The notes under the pieces are model-generated. The model was not told the DNA's origin and ran no database searches. It worked only from the letters and a program-made list of their open reading frames with translations. A program made the translations under genes and the position numbers. Below are positions 14,611 through 22,310 of a stretch of DNA of 32,245 bases, piece after piece; within the stretch, counting starts at the first letter, position 1, and each line of letters opens with the position of its first letter. Source of the DNA: Cyanobacteria bacterium UBA6984 (GTDB taxonomy: Bacteria; Cyanobacteriota; Vampirovibrionia; Gastranaerophilales; Gastranaerophilaceae); assembly GCA_002450015.1 (NCBI GenBank), contig DJYG01000039.1, forward strand, positions 1-32,245. Reading direction: 5' to 3'.

Positions 14611-17145
14611 GTGACACAACAAAACATGTTTTCAGAGGGGAATATTGTTCCTGTAAATATTAGAGAAGAAATGAAACGCTCATACATTGATTATGCGATG
14701 AGTGTAATTGTAGGACGTGCGTTGCCGGATGTTAGAGATGGGTTAAAACCTGTTCACAGAAGAATTTTATTCGCAATGAACGAACTTGGTATGTCACCTG
14801 ATAAACCATTTAGAAAATGCGCAAGAATAGTTGGTGAAGTTCTTGGTAAATATCACCCGCATGGTGATTCATCGGTTTATGATGCATTAGTTCGTATGGC
14901 ACAAGATTTTTCAACAAGATATTTAACCGTTGACGGTCATGGTAACTTTGGTTCTGTTGATGGTGATTCAGCAGCTGCAATGCGTTATACGGAAGCAAGA
15001 ATGCACAAAATTACTCAATCAATGCTTGCAGACATTGACTGTGAAACAGTTGATTTTGGCCCAAACTTTGATGGTTCATTGCAAGAACCTTTAGTATTAC
15101 CTGTAAGGTTACCAATGCTGCTATTAAACGGTACTTCAGGTATTGCTGTCGGTATGGCAACAAATGTTCCGCCTCATAATTTGTGTGAAGTTGTTGATGG
15201 ACTTGTGGCATTGATAGATAATCCTGATATAACAGTTGCAGAATTAATGCAATACATAAAAGGTCCTGATTTCCCTACCGCTGCAACTATTGTTGGTTTA
15301 AATGAAATTAAACAAGCATACGAAACAGGTAGAGGCTCTATTAAAATGCAAGCTGTTTCTACTTTTGAAGAAATTTCAGGAGGAGCAGGAAGACAATCAA
15401 GAACTGCTATTGTTATTACTGAAATTCCTTATCAAGTTAATAAATCAGATTTGATTTTGAAAATTGCAGATTTAGTAAAAGAACAAAGAATAACAGGCAT
15501 TTCTGATATTCGTGACGAATCAGACCGAGAAGGTATGAGAATAGTTATTGAACTCAAACGTGATGCTAAACCTGAAGTGGTAAAAAATAACTTATTCAAA
15601 TACACACAACTTGCCACAACATTTGGTGTTAATATGCTAGCATTGTGTGATAATCAACCTAGATTATTGAATTTACACCAGGTTTTAACAGAATTTGTTG
15701 CTCACAGAGTAGAAATAGTTACAAGACGTACAATTTATTTCTTAAAGAAAGCAAAAGTAAGAGCGCATATATTAGCAGGTTTGATTATTGCATTAGGCTC
15801 ACTTGATGAAGTTATAGAATTAATTAAGTCATCAAAGACAACAGAAGATGCACGTTCCGGTTTAATGAGCAAATTCGGTTTGGATATAGACCAAGCAAAT
15901 GCAATTCTTGAAATGCAATTAAGACGTTTAACAGGCTTGGAACAAGATAAAATTAAATCTGAATATGACGAATTAATCAAGAAAATTGCAGAATATGAAT
16001 CAATTCTTGCTGACAGACAAAAAGTTTTGAATATTATCAAAACAGAATTACTTGAGGATAAAGAAAAATACGGAGATGAAAGAAAAACTCAAATTATTGC
16101 AGAACAAGGCGAAATGAGTATTGAAGATTTAACTCCAAATACTCCTATGGCAGTATTTATAACTCATCAAGGATATATCAAACGTATATCTTTAGATACT
16201 TTTGAAAGACAAAATCGTGCAACTCGTGGTAAAGCAGGAATGAAAACAAAAGAAGATGATGATATTCAACATTTCTTTACTGCAATGATGCACGATAAAG
16301 TATTATTCTTCTCATCTAAAGGTACTGTATATAGTCTAAATGTATATGACTTCCCTGAAGGTCAAAGACAGGCTAAAGGTTTACCAATTGTGAATGTTCT
16401 GCCTATTGCCCAAGATGAGCGAATTACTGCTGTTGTGCCTGTAAGCAATTTTTCTCACGATTTAAATTTAATTATGCTTACAAAATCAGGATATATCAAG
16501 AGAATAGAACTCGATAATTTTTCAAATATAAGACGTAATGGTATAATTGCAATCAGTTTGGAAGAAAATGATGAACTTAATTGGGTAAAACTTGCAACAG
16601 CTAAAGATGAAATCATTATTGGTACAAAATGTGGTATGGCAATCAGATTTAGCATTGAAGATTTAAGACCTTTAGGCAGAAGTGCAAGAGGTGTAACATC
16701 TATGAAATTGAGAACTGGAGATGAGATTATTGGCTGTGATATAGTTCCTCAAAATTATGATGCAGACTTGCTTGTAGTAACATCTGACGGTTTTGGTAAA
16801 CGTACTAAATTATCAGAATTTAGAGGTCAAAACAGAGGCGGTATTGGTTTAATTGCTACTAAATTCAAAACAAATGAATCAAGATTGGTTGCTCTTACAA
16901 TAGTTTCAGAAAAAGATGACATTATGCTTGTGACTGCAAACGGTATTGTAACCCGTATTAAAGCAGGTGATATATCACAACAAGGACGTCCTGCAACAGG
17001 TGTTAGAGCTCAAAATTTAGTTGATAATGATACTGTTGTTTCTGTTAACAAAATTATTTCGCCTGATGAAGATGATGCTATTGTAGATAAAGCAAAATCA
17101 GAAACTGAAACTGAACCTGAAGGGGAACAAACTAAACTTATATAA
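14611..17145 (+). CDS. gyrA: DNA gyrase subunit A
   Basis: An 844-residue type IIA topoisomerase subunit starting at GTG 14611, seven bases after AAGGAGA. The breakage-reunion domain (residues 1-500) has the active-site tyrosine Tyr126 in AAAMRYTEARM. It makes the transient 5'-phosphotyrosine link to DNA while the gyrase holoenzyme introduces negative supercoils. The quinolone region reads HPHGDSSVYD, with Ser87 and Asp91 matching the E. coli wild-type Ser83 and Asp87. The C-terminal beta-pinwheel (residues 510-815) wraps DNA. Its GyrA box is the degenerate QNRATRGKAG near residue 533, close to the form I recall from cyanobacteria, not the usual QRRGGKG. That box, the six blades and the acidic tail favour GyrA over ParC. 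The gene is monocistronic, with a terminator right after it. gyrB is not in the window. Confidence 0.93.
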   Translation: MTQQNMFSEGNIVPVNIREEMKRSYIDYAMSVIVGRALPDVRDGLKPVHRRILFAMNELGMSPDKPFRKCARIVGEVLGKYHPHGDSSVYDALVRMAQDFSTRYLTVDGHGNFGSVDGDSAAAMRYTEARMHKITQSMLADIDCETVDFGPNFDGSLQEPLVLPVRLPMLLLNGTSGIAVGMATNVPPHNLCEVVDGLVALIDNPDITVAELMQYIKGPDFPTAATIVGLNEIKQAYETGRGSIKMQAVSTFEEISGGAGRQSRTAIVITEIPYQVNKSDLILKIADLVKEQRITGISDIRDESDREGMRIVIELKRDAKPEVVKNNLFKYTQLATTFGVNMLALCDNQPRLLNLHQVLTEFVAHRVEIVTRRTIYFLKKAKVRAHILAGLIIALGSLDEVIELIKSSKTTEDARSGLMSKFGLDIDQANAILEMQLRRLTGLEQDKIKSEYDELIKKIAEYESILADRQKVLNIIKTELLEDKEKYGDERKTQIIAEQGEMSIEDLTPNTPMAVFITHQGYIKRISLDTFERQNRATRGKAGMKTKEDDDIQHFFTAMMHDKVLFFSSKGTVYSLNVYDFPEGQRQAKGLPIVNVLPIAQDERITAVVPVSNFSHDLNLIMLTKSGYIKRIELDNFSNIRRNGIIAISLEENDELNWVKLATAKDEIIIGTKCGMAIRFSIEDLRPLGRSARGVTSMKLRTGDEIIGCDIVPQNYDADLLVVTSDGFGKRTKLSEFRGQNRGGIGLIATKFKTNESRLVALTIVSEKDDIMLVTANGIVTRIKAGDISQQGRPATGVRAQNLVDNDTVVSVNKIISPDEDDAIVDKAKSETETEPEGEQTKLI

Positions 17146-17149
17146 AATT

Positions 17150-17190
17150 AAAACAAAGTGGGTAAAGCAAATTACACCACTTTGTTTTTT
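17150..17190 (+). terminator. Rho-independent terminator after gyrA
   Basis: AAAACAAAGTGG (17150-17161) pairs with CCACTTTGTTTT (17177-17188), and an inner GTAA/TTAC stem extends the hairpin. The T run reaches 17190. Confidence 0.88.
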
Positions 17191-17223
17191 ATAAAGTCGG
17201 GCAGTAGCAAAATTTAATAAGCT

Positions 17224-17232
17224 TGTTATAAT
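17224..17232 (+). promoter_or_regulatory. Extended -10 promoter of the MshEN-AI-2E-radical SAM operon
   Basis: TGTTATAAT is identical to the element at 3743-3751 and, like it, ends six bases before an ATG (17239). The -35 position reads GTAGCA (17204-17209). Confidence 0.6.
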
Positions 17233-17238
17233 TACAAT

Positions 17239-17442
17239 ATGAATAACAAGAACAAGCACAAAAAAATAGGTGAAATTTTACTTGACAGTGGTAAAATTAA
17301 CATAATTCAATTAGGAATGGCACTTGATATACAAAAATTTCAAAAAGAAAAAATAGGACAAATATTTATTGAAATGAATGTAATTACACAAAATGATTTA
17401 GATATCGCACTCGAAATACAACAAAATGGATTTTTAAAATGA
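17239..17442 (+). CDS. Free-standing MshEN-like domain protein
   Basis: A 67-residue protein that is essentially one MshEN domain. Residues 9-32 (from KIGEILLDSGKI to ALDIQ) and 38-61 (from KIGQIFIEMNVI to ALEIQ) are two 24-residue motifs separated by exactly five residues. This is the arrangement described for MshEN, the c-di-GMP-binding N-terminal domain of MshE/GspE/PilB-type ATPases. The conserved IG, L/I, G/N-x-I, L and Q positions are kept, but the first Arg of each motif is Lys. No ATPase part is attached or left downstream. The stop overlaps the next gene's ATG by four bases (ATGA), so the two are translationally coupled. ATG 17239 has no ribosome binding site and is predicted leaderless. 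A small second-messenger sensor is the best guess; binding is not shown. Confidence 0.7.
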   Translation: MNNKNKHKKIGEILLDSGKINIIQLGMALDIQKFQKEKIGQIFIEMNVITQNDLDIALEIQQNGFLK

Positions 17443-18467
17443 TTTTTAAAGAAATATTAACTACAAAAAATTTAGTTTTTTTAATTTTAGTAATTATTCT
17501 ATTAAAATTTATACCACAAGTAAGTGACTTTGTAATGTTATTCTTTGCTTGCTTTGTACTTGCTTGCTCAATGCTTCCGATAGTAAATTGGCTTGATAAA
17601 AAAACTAAAAATCGCTCAATGTCATCAATAATAGTTGTAACAGCATCGGTAATATTAACTCTCGCATTTGTATTACCTGTTTTTACAATAACAATAGAAC
17701 AAATTAGTTTATTTTTCCAAAGTGTTCCTGAAAAATTGACGGAATTACAATCATATCTGCAACATTTCAGAATTGGCACGCATTTTCTATCTGAATATAT
17801 CAATGCAGAAAGTGTTATGAGCAATGGCGAAGAAATTGCAAAGGGAATTTTGAGTCAATCCTGGAATATAACTATTGGAGTCGTTCAAGGTATTATCGTA
17901 TTTATAGCAGTAATAACAATTCTGTTTTATATGCTAAAAGATAGTGAATATATGAAAGAAAAATTTATTGAATTTTTCCCTGATAAACTTCAAAATAAAG
18001 CAAACGATATTTCAGTAAAAATATCACAAAAAGTTGGAGGGTATGTAATAGCATCAATTATATCAGGTGCAGCTATTTGGATTATGATTGCAATTGCATT
18101 ACTAATCCTAAAAGTTGAATTTGCATTTTCACTGGGCTTAATTGCAGGTGTATTAGATATAATTCCTGTTTTAGGTCCGACAATAGCACTAACACTTATT
18201 GTTTTGAGCGCATATAAACAAGGTTTTATAGCAATAGCTATTGCAATTGTTGTATTTTTAGCAGTACAGCAAATATCTAATAATGTAATCAGACCGGTTG
18301 TGTTCGGAAAGTTTATGGATTTACACCCTCTCGTAATAATATTTGCATTACTTGTAGGCGGAAAATTTGGAGGTTTTTTAGGTTTAATTCTTGCTCCTGC
18401 AATTGCAGCAATTGTGACTGTTCTTATTGATGAACTATATCTAAAAACAATTCATAAAACAAAATAA
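17439..18467 (+). CDS. AI-2E family transporter (PerM-like membrane protein)
   Basis: A 342-residue membrane protein of normal family length (340-370). Hydrophobic segments lie near residues 12-30, 32-48, 63-85, 145-168, 200-228, 230-255, 262-285 and 295-330. Family marks are the region before FYMLKDSEYMKEKF, then LGLIAGVLDIIPVLGPTIAL, the PVVFGKFMDLHPLVIIFALL stretch and GGKFGGFLGLILAPAIAA. Members have been reported to export autoinducer-2 (TqsA) or to act as ion antiporters or permeases, so the substrate cannot be assigned. It overlaps the MshEN mini-protein by four bases and is followed after two bases by the radical SAM gene, so it is the middle of a tight operon. Confidence 0.85.
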   Translation: MIFKEILTTKNLVFLILVIILLKFIPQVSDFVMLFFACFVLACSMLPIVNWLDKKTKNRSMSSIIVVTASVILTLAFVLPVFTITIEQISLFFQSVPEKLTELQSYLQHFRIGTHFLSEYINAESVMSNGEEIAKGILSQSWNITIGVVQGIIVFIAVITILFYMLKDSEYMKEKFIEFFPDKLQNKANDISVKISQKVGGYVIASIISGAAIWIMIAIALLILKVEFAFSLGLIAGVLDIIPVLGPTIALTLIVLSAYKQGFIAIAIAIVVFLAVQQISNNVIRPVVFGKFMDLHPLVIIFALLVGGKFGGFLGLILAPAIAAIVTVLIDELYLKTIHKTK

Positions 18468-18469
18468 CA

Positions 18470-19996
18470 ATGGAAAAGATTTTATACAAAAAAAATATAG
18501 AAAAAAAATCGAATTGCAATATTTGGTGTGCATTTCCAGCATGCTATTCTTTTGCAATGTCTTCACTCGGGTATCTTTGGATTTTTAAATCAATGGATGA
18601 AGATGAAAATATAAATGTTGAAAGAATTTATTCAGATACCATAAATACAAAATTTTCAGTAACAGATATTGATGCAATATGTTTTTCTTTCTCTTTTGAT
18701 ATGGATTTTATAAATATATTTAAAATGCTTGAAAAATATAATATACCAATATTATCAAAACAACGAGATGAAAATTGTCCTATTATTTTTGGCGGAGGCC
18801 CTGTTTTAACTGCAAATCCAATGCCTTACAAAAGTTTTTTTGATTTTATTGTAATAGGCGATGGTGAAATTATTAATACGAAAGCAACTCAAATAATTTC
18901 TGAAATGAAAGGACATTCAAAACAACAAATTTTAAATAAAATTTCAGAAATTGATGGTATTTTTGTTCCATCTGCAAATCAAAAAAAAGTTAAAAAGAAT
19001 ACAATAAAAATAAATGAATGTGTATATACTCCAATATTAAGCGATGAAGCTTTTTTCAAAAATATGTTTATTATGGAAATTTCACGAGGATGTGCAAATT
19101 GTTGTAATTTCTGCATTGCCTCATATTTGAATTTGCCGGTAAGATTTGCACCTTTTGAAAATATTATTAAAACTATTGATTTAGGTCTGGAACATACAAA
19201 TAAAATTGCTTTATTAGGCGCTCAAGTATCAATTCATCCCCGATTTAAACAAATTTGTGAATATATATATAACAAAATCAAACAAAGACCTGAAATTGAA
19301 ATGAGTATATCTTCACTGAGAGTAGATGCCGTAGATGATATTATTATTAAAACCCTTGCCGCAGGTCATCAAAAGCATGTTACGATTGCCATTGAAGCAG
19401 GGAGTGAAAGATTAAGAAAAATTATAAATAAGAATATTACTGAAGAACAAATATTCAAAACTGTAGAAACAATACGCAAAAATGGATTAAAAGGCGTGAA
19501 AATATATGCTATGATAGGCATTCCTACCGAAACTCAACATGATTTAGATGAAATTATAACACTTGCTAAAAATTTAAAAAAATCAAATAAAGGTTTTGAC
19601 ATATCCTTTGCCTTTTCATCTTTTGTTCCAAAACCAAATACACCGCTTCAATGGTGTGGTAGAATACCAACTTTAGAATTAGAAAAAAAACAACAATTTT
19701 TAAAAAAAGAATTTCACAAAATTGGTATAAAAGCAAGCTTTTCCAGCATTAAGTGGGACTATTGGCAAACAGTTTTATCTCGTGGCGATGAAAATTTTGA
19801 AGATTTTTTAATTGATGTATATAAAAATGGGGCAAAACTGGGAGCTTTCAAGAAAGCTGCAAAAAATAGATTTAATCCTGACGATTACGCTATAAGGACA
19901 TACACCATTGATGAAGATTTACCTTGGGATATAATTGAACTTAATCCGGGGAAAAACATATTAAAAGAGCGATATAAAACTATTTTTGAAGGCTGA
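18470..19996 (+). CDS. Radical SAM protein with B12-binding-type N-terminal domain
   Basis: A 508-residue enzyme. Residues 1-190 form a cobalamin-binding-like Rossmann domain (CAFPACYSFAMSSLGYLWIF, CPIIFGGGPVLTANPMPY, FDFIVIGDGEII), although the classic DxHxxG motif is not visible. Residues 200-420 are the radical SAM barrel, with Cys208, Cys212 and Cys215 (SRGCANCCNFC) for the 4Fe-4S cluster and AIEAGSERLRKIINKNITEE in the SAM-binding half. The order and wording resemble the TIGR03960-type uncharacterised radical SAM family, which in other bacteria sits near tRNA and ribosome genes. The reaction is unknown. It follows the AI-2E gene by two bases with no ribosome binding site, so it probably depends on coupling. 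Its last 17 bases overlap the convergent gene. Confidence 0.85.
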   Translation: MEKILYKKNIEKKSNCNIWCAFPACYSFAMSSLGYLWIFKSMDEDENINVERIYSDTINTKFSVTDIDAICFSFSFDMDFINIFKMLEKYNIPILSKQRDENCPIIFGGGPVLTANPMPYKSFFDFIVIGDGEIINTKATQIISEMKGHSKQQILNKISEIDGIFVPSANQKKVKKNTIKINECVYTPILSDEAFFKNMFIMEISRGCANCCNFCIASYLNLPVRFAPFENIIKTIDLGLEHTNKIALLGAQVSIHPRFKQICEYIYNKIKQRPEIEMSISSLRVDAVDDIIIKTLAAGHQKHVTIAIEAGSERLRKIINKNITEEQIFKTVETIRKNGLKGVKIYAMIGIPTETQHDLDEIITLAKNLKKSNKGFDISFAFSSFVPKPNTPLQWCGRIPTLELEKKQQFLKKEFHKIGIKASFSSIKWDYWQTVLSRGDENFEDFLIDVYKNGAKLGAFKKAAKNRFNPDDYAIRTYTIDEDLPWDIIELNPGKNILKERYKTIFEG

Positions 19997-20483
19997 TTAT
20001 TTGAGCATTTTTATATTTTTCCGTTAATAATGCAGCAAAATCAATTGCTTTGTCAACAGATTTAAATGCTCTTTTGGGAATTATAATTGTACTGTTTTTT
20101 GACATATATACAAAAATTAATTCTTCTGTTATTTTAACATCACAAATATCTTTATAAGCTATAACATTATCTCCAAAGTTACTCATAAAACTTAAGCCGG
20201 CTTCTTTTAATGTGCATACAACATTGGTAATCTGTTTTAAAGATTTCGAAGCGGTTGCATAAGATGCGTATAATACCATTGGGAAAGCAATTAATGAAAT
20301 ACCTATAAATAAAACACCCAAAGGTATTTTGTGTGTAAATAAAAATATTAATCCAATCGTAAAAGCAGATATATTGAATATTAAAAATAAAGTGCATCTA
20401 ACTTTTTCAAAAGAATAAGAATCCAAAACAAAATTTGCAATATCTTGCTTTGTATATTGAAATGATACAGTTATTTCATCCAT
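19980..20483 (-). CDS. YcxB-like membrane protein
   Basis: A 167-residue protein with two membrane helices (about residues 30-50 and 54-76) and then a soluble domain ending in a pattern typical of the YcxB-like family: YKDICDVKITEELIFVYMS followed by TIIIPKRAF. The family is widespread in Firmicutes and other bacteria and has no assigned function. The soluble part looks like a small PH-like beta domain on the cytoplasmic face. It is the last gene of a minus-strand operon, 14 bases after the secreted protein gene at 20498-21379, with AGAGGTG as ribosome binding site. Its end overlaps the convergent radical SAM gene by 17 bases, so readthrough would make antisense RNA to either gene. Confidence 0.7.
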   Translation of the reverse strand: MDEITVSFQYTKQDIANFVLDSYSFEKVRCTLFLIFNISAFTIGLIFLFTHKIPLGVLFIGISLIAFPMVLYASYATASKSLKQITNVVCTLKEAGLSFMSNFGDNVIAYKDICDVKITEELIFVYMSKNSTIIIPKRAFKSVDKAIDFAALLTEKYKNAQIISLQK

Positions 20484-20497
20484 TTTTTACACCTCTG

Positions 20498-21379
20498 CTA
20501 CTTTTTTCTCGAATTTAAAGATTTTTCAAATTGATTAAACACATCCGTTCCTACAAGTTGTTCAAGAGAAGCTCTTTTTGTGTAAAAATCGTTTCTTGCT
20601 TTCATCTGTAAATCTAAAGAATCTCTATAATATGCATCTGCTATCAAAATAAGTTCTCTTTTTCCATTTTGCGCCAGTTTGTAATTATTATATCTTTCTT
20701 TTGTCATTTTTGTAGTTCTATTAAGAACTTCTCTAGCTGTCATATAATCATAATATTTGTTTACGATATTTTGCTGCAAATCATCTATTTTTCTTACAAG
20801 AATAATCATATCAGCATCATTAACTCTTGTATATTTATAATTCATAGCCTTTGTGTCTTGTCCCATAATATTTAATATTGAGCCTGTAAAAAAAGAACCT
20901 GTTGCTAAGAGTGGATTGCCTGAACCTGCACCAACTAAAGTTGACATATTAGCAATAGTAGTAAGAACCTTTTTTATAGATTTCTCGTCAGGTTTATCCG
21001 CATCCGGATTTGAAAGTTTATATAGTGCATATTTTATAGTATCACTCTTTGTAGCTGCACCTTGCCATAAAATAGACAAATCACTCATTGTATCCGCAGA
21101 ATCAATTTCTGTCATTTGTGAAATTTCAGAAGATATTTTTTTTATACTTAAATCAGCATAAGTTAATCCTTCAGATGATAAATCCGAACTATTTTTATTT
21201 TTAACATTTTTTGTATTAACAGAATTTTTAATTTTGTATTCTTTTTCTATATCATCAGATGTGCCAACTCTATATGCCGGAGCTTTTGCATCTTTTAAAT
21301 CTTCTACTGTAACCGCAAATACATAATTTGTCGTTAAAAGAAAAACTATTGATGCAAATGTAATTATTTTTTTTATCAT
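20498..21379 (-). CDS. Secreted helical protein of unknown family (paralog of next gene)
   Basis: A 293-residue protein with a clear signal peptide (MIKKIITFASIVFLLTTNYV, cut after VFA near residue 22). The mature part has a disordered Lys/Ser region to about 85, then DLSILWQGAATKSDTIKYAL, a Gly/Ala-rich, weakly hydrophobic centre (residues 140-175), and a long helical C-terminal half. That half has heptad-like helices and ends in SLEQLVGTDVFNQFEKSL. The end resembles the LE.L.G turn and helix of TolC-type outer membrane efflux proteins, but there is only one helical pair and no beta-barrel half. It aligns with the gene at 21379-22191 over the whole mature region. Its ATG overlaps that gene's stop (TAATG), with GGGAG upstream, so the two are coupled. 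An envelope protein is likely; the function is unknown. Confidence 0.7.
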   Translation of the reverse strand: MIKKIITFASIVFLLTTNYVFAVTVEDLKDAKAPAYRVGTSDDIEKEYKIKNSVNTKNVKNKNSSDLSSEGLTYADLSIKKISSEISQMTEIDSADTMSDLSILWQGAATKSDTIKYALYKLSNPDADKPDEKSIKKVLTTIANMSTLVGAGSGNPLLATGSFFTGSILNIMGQDTKAMNYKYTRVNDADMIILVRKIDDLQQNIVNKYYDYMTAREVLNRTTKMTKERYNNYKLAQNGKRELILIADAYYRDSLDLQMKARNDFYTKRASLEQLVGTDVFNQFEKSLNSRKK

Positions 21380-22191
21380 TACCTAAAATCTCCCTTTATT
21401 AAAGCCGAATTTATATTAAATTGGTACAATGATAAACTATCCACAGCTTTTTTACCTGCTAACCTTTGCAGTTCAATATAATATTTTTTTGCAGCCTGTT
21501 CCTGCTCATATTCTTGAAGTTCCATATTATCATATAAAGTCGATGATATTGTAATATCAAGAATATCACCTTTATCCAAAGCTTTCGAATAGTTTTTATT
21601 ATAAAGCAATAATCTTGCCCTTGTATCTTTTAAAGATAAAAGCGAATTTTTATAGTTATAATAAGAATCAATAATCCTATCTTGCAAAGCTTCTACCAAA
21701 CCTGCAAGCTCAATTAATTCGGTATCAGTTAGAGGAACTTCTTTTGGAACATTCTTACGATTAATAAGACTTTGTGCCAATCTTCCGGCTGCAAAAGCAC
21801 CCGTCTGTAATCCTGAATTAGCTCCTGCAAAAGACGGAATAAAAGATGCACCGCTAACAATTGCAGAAAGAGTCTTTGACATTAAAGAAGAATGGATTCT
21901 TCTTTGACTTTCCGGAGTTGCAAGCTTTTTTAAAGCAAACTCTATAACCTGATTATTCTCAACTGTACCTTTCCATAAAATCTCTACGTCTTCAAGATCT
22001 TTTTTTGCTTGGTATTCCATTAAATTTGCCAAAACTTCCTTATCTTTTATAAGTAAAGAACCCTTCAAATTTTTTATAGGCTTTTTTAGAGTAACTTTTT
22101 GCTTTTCAACTTCACCCAAAGAAACACTATTATCTGCAAAAACAGGCATAGACAAAATAAAAAACACACATATCAGTATTAACTGTTTCAT
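21379..22191 (-). CDS. Secreted helical protein of unknown family, first gene of operon
   Basis: A 270-residue protein from ATG 22191, with a signal peptide that fits this start (MKQLILICVFFILSMPVFA, cut before DNS). Then come a basic region, VEILWKGTVENNQVIEFALK, a Gly/Ala-rich centre (residues about 130-155) and helical hairpins ending in YYIELQRLAGKKAVDSLSLY. It is paralogous to the next gene: both have the LW.G....IE.AL.KL..P block, the glycine-rich centre, L.D/L.Q.I...YY.Y, and the final L..L.G turn. An in-frame ATG at 22209 would place the -10 element inside the gene, so it is rejected. No Shine-Dalgarno sequence is present and leaderless translation is predicted. Two co-translated paralogs suggest a hetero-oligomer in the envelope, which is inference. 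Confidence 0.7.
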   Translation of the reverse strand: MKQLILICVFFILSMPVFADNSVSLGEVEKQKVTLKKPIKNLKGSLLIKDKEVLANLMEYQAKKDLEDVEILWKGTVENNQVIEFALKKLATPESQRRIHSSLMSKTLSAIVSGASFIPSFAGANSGLQTGAFAAGRLAQSLINRKNVPKEVPLTDTELIELAGLVEALQDRIIDSYYNYKNSLLSLKDTRARLLLYNKNYSKALDKGDILDITISSTLYDNMELQEYEQEQAAKKYYIELQRLAGKKAVDSLSLYQFNINSALIKGDFR

Positions 22192-22197
22192 AACAAA

Positions 22198-22206
22198 TTT
22201 ATAACA
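22198..22206 (-). promoter_or_regulatory. Extended -10 promoter of the secreted-protein operon
   Basis: On the minus strand TGTTATAAA (22206-22198) ends six bases before ATG 22191. It is one base different from the elements at 3743 and 17224 and has the same spacing. Confidence 0.55.
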
Positions 22207-22220
22207 CATAAAAAATTATA

Positions 22221-22232
22221 AATCCATGGATT
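22221..22232. promoter_or_regulatory. 12-bp palindrome at the -35 position of the minus-strand operon
   Basis: AATCCATGGATT is a perfect palindrome. Half of it (22221-22226) falls where the -35 hexamer of the 22198 promoter should be, so a bound repressor or activator could act there. Confidence 0.4.
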
Positions 22233-22256
22233 AATAAAATATCCACCTTTTGATTG

Positions 22257-22285
22257 TTACCGTAACGGTAAAAAACCTTTACAAT
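22257..22285 (+). promoter_or_regulatory. Promoter with overlapping 15-bp operator-like palindrome
   Basis: TTACCGT-A-ACGGTAA (22257-22271) is a perfect inverted repeat with one central base. Its left arm occupies the -35 position 17 bases before TACAAT (22280-22285), which drives the TPR gene at 22311. This is the layout of a repressor site, or of an activator that replaces a poor -35. Confidence 0.5.
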
Positions 22286-22310
22286 ATTATTGCAAAGGGG
22301 AATTGGATTA

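Noticed and set aside
17239..17442. MshEN-like gene as a remnant of a GspE/PilB ATPase
   Set aside because: The frame ends cleanly with an ATGA overlap into an intact unrelated gene, has its own promoter, and no ATPase remnants follow.
21437..21447. DnaA-box-like ACTATCCACAG
   Set aside because: A single imperfect copy inside a coding region, with no cluster and no dnaA or dnaN nearby.
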